From assembly GCF_026210795.1 (NCBI RefSeq), contig NC_089430.1, positions 1,798,001-1,862,000 on the forward strand: 64,000 bases of DNA, written 5' to 3'. How positions within the stretch are numbered: the stretch's first letter is position 1; each line of letters starts with the position of its first letter. The notes below the pieces were generated by a model, which made no database searches, was not told the origin of the DNA, and saw only the letters and a program-made list of their open reading frames with translations. Shown one piece after another: positions 11,976-22,814 of the stretch. The translations under genes and the position numbers were made by a program. The DNA comes from Rhizophagus irregularis. Its lineage: Eukaryota > Glomeromycota > Glomeromycetes > Glomerales > Glomeraceae.

Positions 11976-13443
11976 ATGGATCAATCAAATGAAGAAGAAG
12001 TAAACGTAGACAAAAATAAGTGTGCTCAATGCAAAAAAATAGATGCCCACTGTGAAACTTGTCGAGAAAAAAAATATGGAAAATGTAGAGAATGTGAGCA
12101 AATATATACAGGGGGTAGATGGTGTCAATCTTGTAATTCAAAAAGATTTCAACAAAACTTCGGTAATTGGACTAGTGGTAATGGTGACATCGATACGTTC
12201 ATTCAAAATACTCAGTTATCAGCAAAAAATCAACACCAAATATTGGAATGGGTGCCTTATGATAAATTTTTTAAAATTAAATATATTGCAGAAGGAGGAT
12301 TTGGTAAAGTATATAGAGCAAAATGGAGTGATGGTCATATTTCACACTGGAACATGGATTTAAGTCGATGGGTAAGAAGACATAACGGTAATTATGTAAT
12401 TCTTAAAAGTTTGGATAATTCACAAAAAGTTACATTGGAATTTATCACTGAGGTATAATTTCAGTTATATTATAGATTTCGCTAAAAGTTTAGATTATTA
12501 TTGTTTTATTAATTAATTTATTGAAAACAATTAGATTACTTTATATCCTAAAATTCGTAAAAGTAAAGCACCAGATGTATTTTATGGAGTAACTCAAGAT
12601 CCAAATACGAAAGACTATGTTTTGATTATGAGCTATGCCGTAAACAATTGGTATAAAAAACTTACATTGCCTAAAAAGAATTTAGGTTGGAGTTTACAGT
12701 TGTGGAAAGAAAAGATCGATAGTATACAATGTATTGCAACCAGACTTAAGAAAATTCATTGCAGAGAATTAATTCATCGAAATTTACATATTGGAAATAT
12801 ATTACGATATAGAAATGTATTTTGTATAACTGATGTAGGATTTTGTAAGCCAGCGAATTATAATGAGTTAAAAGATGTAGAAAATAATATGTATGGTGTT
12901 TTATCTTATTTGGCTCCTGAAATTTTAAGAGGACAAGATTATACCAAAGCTTCAGATATTTATAGCTTGGGCATAGTTATGTATATGGTAATTTCACAAA
13001 TGCCTCCATATTATGATGTTGCTCATGATGAAGGTTTGGCACTAAGGATATGTGAAGGATTAAGACCCAGTTTTAATTTTAGAGTACCTAAATTGATTTT
13101 GCATTTAATTAAAAGATGCTTAGATGCAAATCCGTTAAATCGACCAGCAACAAAAGAAATTATAATGGCTCTTCATGAATGGTCAGTGGGACTTAAATTA
13201 TATTTTAGGAGTAAAGTAAAGAAAACAGAAATAATTAAGACAGAATTAATTGAACAAGTTGAAGAAATTACCAATAATCTCTCTCCTGATAATTCATCGT
13301 TAACAAATGAAATACATTCCGAAGCTATTTATAAAAGTAGACCATTTAATTTTAAAAATCTCCCTACACCAAAGAATTCTGATAATTATTATGAAAATTA
13401 TGAGAATATATCAAGTATGAAGTACTCAGGTACTATTAAATAA
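11976..13443 (+). CDS. Zinc-ribbon pseudokinase-like paralog (HRN for HRD)
   Basis: Paralog of the 8297-9958 gene. Exon 1 is 11976-12452; an 82-nt GT..AG intron follows; exon 2 starts at 12535 in the same phase. Residues 16-53 carry four CxxC pairs (C16/19, C26/29, C37/40, C50/53). Then come the shared CQSCNSKRFQQNF block, Gly loop EGGFGKVY, beta-3 Lys in ILKSL, and DVG in place of DFG. The catalytic-loop Asp is Asn (IHRNLHIGN, ~242; codon AAT), so phosphotransfer is probably weak or absent and a scaffold or regulatory role is possible. The C-terminus is uncertain: reading on ends at 13443, while a donor at 13430 and an acceptor at 13507 would give a near-immediate stop at 13515. Confidence 0.8.
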
Positions 13444-14250
13444 CTTAATTCATTTATTTGCTTATCAATTAAAATTTTTATATTAATACAGTACTAATTT
13501 TTTATAGAAGGATAATGATGAATCTATAAACAAAGTAAGAAGGTTTAATATTAATTAATTCGCACTTAATTAAACATACTTCATAACAACTAAAATATTT
13601 TTTTTTTGTTATCGAAGATAATGAGATATAATTTGATTTATTATTATTTTCATTTTTATTTTTTTTTCTTTTATAAATAGCTTACTTATAATTTTGTTCA
13701 ACACTGATTATAGAATATCATGTAAATTTATCTTCTTTTTTACATAAATAAAATCAGTTTGTAATTGGGCAAGGTATTTTCAACCAGATCGGTTATTTTG
13801 ATAAAAATATGAAAGATCTATACGTTACATATTGCATTTTTGACTATCAATAATTAATTGCTTTTCTAAAGTTTATATTTGCATGTTTGCTTTATAAGGC
13901 TGGATAAATAAAAATTTTTGAAAAATGAATGTGATTCACTGTATAAAAAATTTTTATACATCTCGTGATATAAAAATCATGTGATTTTATACATAAATTT
14001 TTTATTTATCGATGCAGGACGGGCTATGAGAATCTAAAATTTTAATTTGCTACGCTATATAATATCTGATTTTAAACAATAAATTCATTAATTCATTTTA
14101 TTTAACTCGAAAATAGCTTTAATAAGCTTGTTAAAATCACTTATTACAAATGACGTAGTCAAATCACTCAAATCTCAATTTTCCATCTCTTTCAATAATC
14201 CAAGAATGTAGTATGATCAATTTTATTTAATCATGACACTAAGAGAAAGA
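13444..14250. other. Intergenic DNA with a small hairpin
   Basis: No gene seen. About 13903-14012 is an imperfect inverted repeat (GGATAAATAAAAATTT against AAATTTTTTATTTATC) around TATAAAAAATTTTTATA, possibly a small MITE. Confidence 0.4.
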
Positions 14251-15724
14251 TCAACTAGTACAAACAATTTTTGATTCTCGAGTCATTATAATTCTATCTC
14301 CAATTTTAACAACACCCAATTCAATCCAATCCTTTTCTTTGAGATAATCAATATCTACAACGGAAATCCCATGTTCTTGAAAGGAATTTAAGTAACTCAT
14401 AAAATTATTATTTCTGTCATAGTAGAAATCATCCAATTTTTGCAAAAATTGTTCCATAGACATGGTGGTTATGGAAGGTGGTTTCAGTCCCAAAATATGA
14501 TCCATTTTTTCATTCAATTCACCTAAATAATCTCTGACATCTCGCATGTCTTGTTGTAACCTGTTAATCTCTAAATTTAATAAATATTTTGATTCCAACT
14601 CTTCGCAATCTTGGATCGAATATTGTTTTGGTATACCTATTTTTCCGTACATGGCATCTACTTCATTAATTTCAAATCTATCAATCGCTGAACGTGTGAG
14701 ATGTACATGCAAGTGCCCGTGGAACTCCTTTGCTCGTTTATCTTTTGCTTCAGCGGCTTTCCAAATTCCGAAATTTAACGCAAGAAGCTCTATTGGACAT
14801 TGTTTACTGTCTTCACAAATTTCTTTGGTCAAATAAGTATTTAAGAAATATTCTAACACCCAATTCCAAAATGTAAAGTCTTTAATAAGTTCTCTGTTAT
14901 TTTTGTGGTTTATCTGTTGATAATTAGGTGGAATTGTGTCATTTTCGTAGCCTATAGCTGGGTGAGGGCAGATGAGCACTTCGCGAACATCATCTTGCTG
15001 TGATAAAACAATCCAGCCATTATTCTCCAAGACAATTCGTTCATTTTCAGCATACCAGTTACAAAAATGATTTGTACGATTCATTTGTGGCAAACTTTTA
15101 GCGCAAAAAATTATAGGTTGGTCAACATTACTTGGACAATGTACTGAAATATAACATTTATCAGAATTTGGATTTTGTTCATGAAAACATATTAAATCTG
15201 TTGATAAATAAAAACTTACTTTTAGGTTTTCTATTTGTAAAATTTCGTCGACATGTATTTTTTTTAGGTCGAGGATTTCGCCAGTCTTGATCGATTTCAC
15301 TGATAGGATGTTCAAAATTGCAGTCTGCGTGATGTTCGCAATATTTGTTTGAAGGTACAGAAATTTTCTCGGATTTACGTGGAGGTGGTGGAGGAGAATA
15401 GGAATCTCTAACGCTGTTTACATAACTTCTTGCAATTTCCATTATTTCATTTTTGCTGAAGTTTTGGCAAAGATGTTCAAACCAGGTGGTGGTTTGTACC
15501 TGCAAATTATACACCCATTCCAATTTTTGATCATTAACGGGAGTAATTTCAATACGAAAGGTGTTAAAAGCTACGCTCTGTTCAATAAAATCCAAACATT
15601 TTGTGCCCATTTTAACCAGTCCCTCAGCAATAGTTTTTGGAGGACATTTTATGTTGAAAGTTCCAATCTCGACGATTGGCTTCTTTTCCAAATTGATATT
15701 ATCAAAAATTGCATATGATGTCAT
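14251..15724 (-). CDS. HIT-like and SAM-like two-module protein, split between two frames
   Basis: Two overlapping minus-strand frames form one likely gene. The first (15724-15179) starts at ATG, gives an unrecognised N-terminal region of ~105 aa, then a poly-Pro stretch and a Cys/His cluster. The second (15315-14251) continues with a GHLHVHLT motif, which fits the HIT pattern His-x-His-x-His, then Leu-rich coiled-coil-like sequence, and a C-terminal ~65-aa segment with SAM-domain spacing ending KIGDRIIMTRE. The second frame's nominal start is TTG, so it is not an independent gene. The frames differ by one base. Possible causes are an indel in the eight-A run near 15262, an intron I cannot place, or the 22-nt GTAAGT..ACAG stretch at about 15198-15219. 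HIT and SAM calls are motif-based. Confidence 0.6.
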
Positions 15725-18700
15725 TTTGTGGAGTTTTCATTGACTGCTAACACGAGCAATATAAGCCGCTAATATAATAGTGATATAATAAATATTCACA
15801 CTGAGTTAATTTTATGCATAGTATGTCTATATGACGATGGAGTGGTCAATGGACTTTTTAAACTTTCATAAATTATATTGTCTCACTTCAAGTGGTGATC
15901 AACAAATGCGAAAATTCAAAAAAATCTCTACATAAAAAGAATTCAGAAAAGAAAAATTTTATAATAATAATCACACAACTTCATAATAAATAGGAATTAT
16001 TTTACATCCACTTGAAAACAAACATTATATCTATTTTTACAAAGTAAAATTGTTTAAAATGAATTACAAAAGACTGAGAAATCACGAAAATTATAAACAA
16101 ATATTATAATATGTTCAAAAATTATTATCCAAGTCTCCTATGATACAATTTAAATAATTTTTAATGCTCTAAGAGAAAAAATAAGACTCTTTCTAATAAT
16201 ACTAAAATTGTCTAAATTCAGCATGTTTATCTATAGCTATAACTATTTAAAGATACGGTACATAATCTCATCATGACAGTAAATAGAACAGTACAAAACG
16301 TCCTATAGAACCTGTAATAAAATAAATTAGAATTAAAATTACGATAATAAAAAAATTTTTTTAAAATTTTTCAATGCTATTAACAAAATATATAGGAAAT
16401 ATATTATTTTCTTTTTTTTTTCTAACTTAGAAAGGTTATTCGGTGAAATGACTAAAATAACTCTTGTTTAATATTTAAATTAAATAATTTTACAATTTCA
16501 CTTACCATTTCCAAAAAAAGAATATCCTTCCCAAAATACCAATTCCAAACCAATTCCCGACATGTTTTAACTTTGCGAAATCAAGTTTTGAAAGCGTGCG
16601 AAGACTTTGGCAATTGGCTTAAATGCGACATAAAAATAAACGTCATCATGCATCACTCCAAAATTATCACTATTATCACTATTTTGTTAATTTGTATGTC
16701 AATCAAAATTCATATTTACCACCTAAACTTATTAGTGAGACAATTCCCATTATTTACATTGTATATTTCTGCAGGAACATTCCAAACAATCGTCTCTTTC
16801 ACATAACACCTTTCTTTTTCTCTCCAAAGATATTTTGCTTTGAAATAACCTTTTAGCTGCTTCTCTATAATAAAAAAAAAAATTTCTTAAAAAGCGAGCG
16901 AGGTGTTACATTGTTTTTAAAGTTATTGTGTATGTTTTTGACTTTTTAGTATTACATAAAAACAAATAAGGCACAGTTTATCGAGTTTTTACGATTTCAG
17001 ATTTTTTAATGGAAAAATGCCTCCTATTTCAAGGCGTTCTCGACAATTAAAAAAGCACATGAAATACAAGCTCAAAAAAAAAAAGATGATAAAAATGATA
17101 TAATAGATTTAATTATAAATATAAATAACAAGTACCGGTATTTTCTGAAATTAATGTGTTAAATATTGATTGGTATCAAATTTACAAAAAAATCTGTAAT
17201 AGTGAAAATTGCATGAGACTACACATATATTAGCCCATTGATCACCCTAATATGACGAGCAACAACAACAAATAAGGGATGTGATTTCGGGCGTGCTGAA
17301 ATTTTGCCAATTAATACAAGGTAGTGTGATGCACCACGCAAAAAGTAAATACAAAGGATCGGGACTTGCCCATGATACATAATATTGATTTCCTATGCTA
17401 ATTCCCCTATGCTTTCACTGTTACCTCTCTATTTGGAAATTTTCCAGCTATCCGGACTTGATTTTCGGAATATAATTGTAACGCCTCAACAATTAGGATT
17501 CCAGGTTCTTTGATATTATCGCAAATCATAATATTTTTCACTGCCTTCCTTCCAGATACCAATGATCTTTTTGCATATAGGACAAATTTTGCGTATCATA
17601 GATATAATAACAATCTACACGATTCTCATCATCTCATCTATACTAGCGTGAAGTAGTAGACATGAGATAGTCCCTTTGAATCGATTTATCAAACAATTAA
17701 TAAATGTATTATTCATAAATTAATATTGAGATAAATATATTTAATAATTTTGGACATCTATTATATAAAAAGAAATTTTGTTGATTCATCGTTAAATAAT
17801 ATTTGATGGTTAAGCCTTGTATTGTGATTTGTTCGCAAGGCGCTACGCTGGAGGATTCTTTAGACGAATGTCGTTTGAGGATAAAGCAGTAATACTACAA
17901 CTCTGTAAATCCTATATTAAATCAAGTTCTATATTCTGATTTCCGTTTGTAACTATGATGTTACTAGATTGGTGTAATTGGTAACAATTGTTACTAAGTA
18001 TAAATTTTGGTAATGATGTTTGTATATACTATTTCGTTCAGTACATTACAAGTTTTATTACAATTCCTGGAGATAGAGCATTGTACTTCTGATTGTGCAT
18101 ATTCTTTGTAGCACAAATTTGTGAAGTAGTTTGACACGTGTTCTGATATGCAGTACAACCTATTAGAAAATGCACTACGTGAAAATGAATGATCTTACCA
18201 CACCACCTCGGAAAGGTGTGATGCCTAATAGTCACCGTTCACGTGACTTCCACGTTCGCGTTGTTTATATTTATATCAGCGACAGATTTTTTTGTGGTCT
18301 GATCTCTATTTGTCACCTGCATAAAATGTTACCTGTGTTACCATAAACATATAGCCGGCGGTGTGGTAAGATGATCCCATGAAAATAGAGTCAGCATCGC
18401 AAAATTCACCTTCTTGACTGTAACCATACCATCACCCTCCCTCTGTATAATATAAATAAATATTTTATAGCAAGGGGGTCAGTAGGGTGGGTCAAGAAGC
18501 GAAGAAGGTAATTTTTGCGTCAGCGTCAGTGGGTTAAAAGAACAAAATTTATGTTATAGTCAAAGTCGTTACAAACAGAGCACGTGTTTACTGCATTATA
18601 CCAATGAAGCGCATTCTTTGTAGTATGAATTTTGCGGCGTAGCTTGTCATGTGTTTTCTCATGTAGTACAACCAATTTTAAAGTGATCACTTAGTTATAC

Positions 18701-19459
18701 TGCAGCAAAATAATTATATTTCGCAATAAATTTCGCATATTGCGTAGCCAAGCTGACAAATCTATATTGTATCATAGATCATTTATCGGAATTTTTTCAA
18801 AAATTTTTTTATAAGGTAACGTGATCTACTATTTTACATGTTAACAAAATCAATTGTCTACTTTAGCTATTATTAAATGTTTTTTAATAAGATGGATGTT
18901 TCTTAATGGTGTTTTTATGTAAAAGACTTCAATTTTTTAACTTTTTTCCATCCTTTAACTATATGCATCGGTTAAAAGGGGGAAATACAGAATTTTTGAG
19001 TAATTTTGTTATTAAAAATTTAAAATTTTTTTCAGTTTGAAAAAAAAGCCTGAAAAAAAGACAAAAAAATTTTTAAATAAAAAAAAATAAATTTCCCGAA
19101 TTATAAGAACCAAAAAAAAGGTATTTAGTAAATTTATCGGTTTTATAAGAACCGAAAAAAAAATATTAAAAAAAAATAAAAGTAAAAAAACAAAGCCCGT
19201 TATATAAATCTTTTTTTAATCGAATTTAGTATTATTTACAATTAATTTCTTTTATTATAAAATGACAGAAAAATAAAGTGAACTATTATTTTACATTCTA
19301 GTACGCATATGTTTCTGTTTACGACCACAATTTGTTACAAAAGTTTTTAATATAAAAATGTACACGTGAAATCTCATCCAATATATATGATAGAATACTA
19401 GAACAAACAATCATAAAACGAACAAGCATTCAGTTATTGATAGGCAATGATTATATATA
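15725..19459. other. Long AT-rich intergenic region
   Basis: No gene supported. Open frames such as 16573-16806 and 18038-18235 are short and have no family features. About 18095-18175 and 18608-18684 are a diverged direct duplication (CATTCTTTGTAGYA, then GTAGTNTGNCACGTGTTNTC, then GTACAACC). 19000-19200 is A/T homopolymer-rich. Confidence 0.5.
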
Positions 19460-19830
19460 GATTTGGTATTGGGGCACTTCATGTCTACATATTTGGTTGA
19501 AAAAACCGTCAAACATGTTGCGTTCAACTTTGGAAAATGGGAATCTCTGGAGTATCAAGCAAAGGAGTGACATGTTCACATTAACCCAGAGGTGGTTATA
19601 GCTTTAGAAACTGCCGAAATTGATTCTGGGTATGGAAAAATAGGGCAACTCAAAGCAGTGTGACATACAAAATTATATATAATTAGAGACACGTAGTCTC
19701 AGAGATATGGCAAAGTTATAGAAGATAAGAAATTAATAGGCTTAAATTACAAATTAACGAGATGAAAAACGATTTGAGTTTTATTCGATATTCAAAGAAA
19801 TCAATAAAAGAACTGTTGTCATTATCTTTT
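19460..19830 (+). pseudogene. Decayed fragment related to the HIT/SAM-like gene
   Basis: Translation in one frame from 19460 gives segments matching the 14251-15724 protein in order: TYLVEK against NTYLTKE, FNFGKWES against LNFGIWKA, AKE-stop-HVHI against AKEFHGHLHVHL, and GYGKIG against MYGKIG. A Leu-rich part then resembles the coiled-coil region. There is a stop codon inside the His motif and further stops and frame changes downstream. It is a broken paralog about 4 kb away in the opposite orientation. Confidence 0.6.
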
Positions 19831-20497
19831 CAATTTTATAGTGTATTGTATTTGTCAATAAATAACACCGTATCACTACCGTATCTATAAAGAGTATATA
19901 TAGCAATTACTATCATATTTACTTGGTGTATTTGTGAAACCACATATAGGTGCTATTATTAAATATTATTAATAAAAATGATGCGAGCACAAAAACATAA
20001 ACGTTCACAATGCGAAAATATGGCTTTAGCCACTTTCACTAATTAGCCTTAGACAAAGTTTGAATTTAGTAATTTTATTAATTCATGCACAAAAAAAAAT
20101 AATAATATTTTTGAATATATAGTACGTTTTGTCACATCATTTAACATGCTTGTCATTTGACGAACGGATCCATGAACATAAATCGGGATAACGTATAGTG
20201 GTGATAAAATTATATGAATAATGCCCAGTTTCACTGGAATTAATGGATAACTAAAATGGTCTATCTTATTCGACAATCTTAGCTAATTTTAACTTATTTT
20301 CCCTCTTTCCCAAAAACTATGTATATAAAAATATTTGAGAGATAACAAATTATACGAAACTATGTAAAAGTAAAAGCACTGGAATGCATGCTCTCATCAA
20401 AGGGCTAATTTATAATAAATTGAATGTGTAATATATCCATAATAAAAGTACAAAGTAAATAATAAACAGAAGACGTGACAAAAATAACTTAAAAATA
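19831..20497. other. AT-rich intergenic DNA, no gene seen
   Basis: The region downstream of the VLIG-like gene. The open frame at 20049-20276 does not resemble a protein. Confidence 0.4.
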
Positions 20498-22814
20498 TTA
20501 TTTAATTGATGCTATAAGTTTGCTCATAATACTATTATAGTCTAATTCAATACAATAGTATTTACTCAATTTGTCATAAGATGCCTGTATTGCATCATCT
20601 CTATATTCCACCAAATCTTGATGCAACCGTGCAAAGAACCAGCGCATAAGATCATTAAAATGATAATTGCAATGAGCGTCAAATTTCCAATCACTAAAGT
20701 CGGTAGTTTTTGCAACTTCCCAATTTATTGGACCCTTGCCTCTATAAAATACATTCCAAGTAGGTCCTAAATCATGACATGACGCTGAATTAAGTTCACC
20801 CGTTTTATGAATAATTACGAGTGCAAGTCCTCTGGGTTGATGACTAGTATGATGTGTTTTTGTCGAGCTATTATCTGTATGATGATCTCGATTTCCCCAG
20901 CATAAAGCTCCGCACCAAAAACATGATTCCGTACACCCAATCCTTCCCATAACTGTTTTGTCATTGGATGGGTTTTTAAAAGGCTCATTTCTTGAATTTC
21001 TTTTTACTTTAAGTTCTTTCTCTATATTTTCACGTAATATATTTAAATCACTTTCTGTAATAATTTGATTTCTGTTGAGATCCAATTTATAGTCCATATT
21101 ATCAACTTGCGTCATATAATCGCTTATAAAATTTCTTATTTCCTCAAAATTCTGACAATTCCGAATTTCCTGAAAGACTCGTTTAAATTCTGCATCAAAG
21201 GTATCTTCATATTTCTTTCTCGGTTTCCCACTTGTATGACCATTAACCTGATTTTTGAACCAAGTTTCTATATTCTGCTGTGGATACAAAAAGTATTCTA
21301 TAGCCTCATTTTTATTGCCAATATAAACTTGACTGGCGAGTTCTGCAAAATATTTGAGCCTAATTGTTTCGGCATTGGACATCCAAGAAAGACCAAGCAC
21401 TTCATCTATCCGTTCACGATTTCCTGCATTCATTGCTAATTTATGAATAACTCTCAATAAGTAATCCCCAGCAATATGACCTTCAGAAATTAGCCTATGT
21501 CCATATTGAAGCCGAGTATCAATTATATTTAAATATTCATCTTTCTTTTGATCGAGCATGCCGAGTTGAGTATTTTCTTTATCCCAATCTTTTTGAAATT
21601 CTATCATTTTCGGTTTAAACTCCAACAAAGCATATAAATGAACATTCCATTTGAAATCAGGCGAAAAATTTAGTTGTGAAATAATATAGTTTATTTCTCT
21701 TCCGAGATCACGAATAACTCCATGATAAAAATATTTAGCAGCTCTATTTTCAAAGATTTTATTTATCAAATTTTTAAGCTTTTCCTCAAGAGCATTGAGA
21801 TGGATCAATTCCATATATGGTGAAGTACACCTATTTTTCATTTTATTAATAAAATTATATGCTTTGTGATTGGATAATTTCAGCGGGGAGGCATTGGTTT
21901 TTGTATCTACCATAAAGTTCTGAGTTAGAAGAATACTCGTTTTCAACTTCTTTATCTATTTCTTTTTCTATCAATATAATATCTTCTTTTGATAATATAT
22001 GATTTCGCAGTGAATTCCATACTTGTTCAACTTTTTGTTTACGTTCATAGTCAGAAAATCTCTTATTTGGCATATATTTTAGGATACTTTCTAAATTCTT
22101 ATTGATTAGATCAAGAGACTCAGATGAAATACCCTTTCTGATAAAACTAGCTTCAAGCATTTGCTTAAGCCTTGCAGATATACGTTTACGATTGAGGTTA
22201 ATGTATTCTCTGATTGTTTGTATGGTTTCCTTTTCGCACTTTTCGTTATTTTTATTTTTAAGGTATTCTTCTAAATCAATTCTTACTTTATGGGTTTTCA
22301 TACATTCTTCACACATAGTACTTTGATTATTACCCGGAACCTTCTCTAGCTCTGTTTTAATCAAATCCAAACATTTATCTCGGATTTTATCTGTCTTATC
22401 ACTCGTGTCGTCGGAAGACCAATTTTGAAGATTAAAACGAATTTCTTGCTTAATTAATTCTTCATGTTTTTGGAATGACCTCTCAATGGTTTCTTTTAAA
22501 ATTGCAATTCGTTTGCCAAGATCGATAAATTCATAAATTTCTTTAATATTTTTGAAACGAACAGCAAAATCCTTATGAGAAACGGCATTCCAATAATTCT
22601 GAATTAATGAATGCCACTCTGAAAATTCAATTTTGTTTTTAGAATTCTTACAGTCTTCAATTATAGAGTTATATAAATTAACAATATCCTCGTGATACTG
22701 CTCTGATGGTGGAGCGTAAGCAGTTGCACCATTTTTAAATGGTCGAAATTGTTTAAGAAGTTTACCTTTTCTTATTCTTTCATCAAGAATTTGAAGACAA
22801 TCTATACTGGATAT
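20498..22814 (-). pseudogene. 3' part of VLIG-like GTPase gene, after an in-frame TGA and with a frameshift
   Basis: Continues the 22815-25100 reading. Past the TGA at 22817-22815 the same frame stays open to about 21855, and the first residues after the stop continue the protein plausibly (LDERIRKGKLLKQFRPF, then AYAPPSEQYHED). Near 21855-21900 the reading must shift by one base to enter the 482-aa frame ending at 20498; the CCTCCCC run at 21881-21887 is a candidate site. The 482-aa part is mostly helical and ends with a Cys/His cluster (CTESCFWCGALC, then HHT..HQPRG), which may bind zinc as in VLIG tails. The stop and shift suggest decay, but sequencing error is possible. Confidence 0.6.

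Noticed and set aside
14546-15743. Plus-strand frames of 60-96 codons
   Set aside because: Antisense to the HIT/SAM-like gene and not similar to any family.
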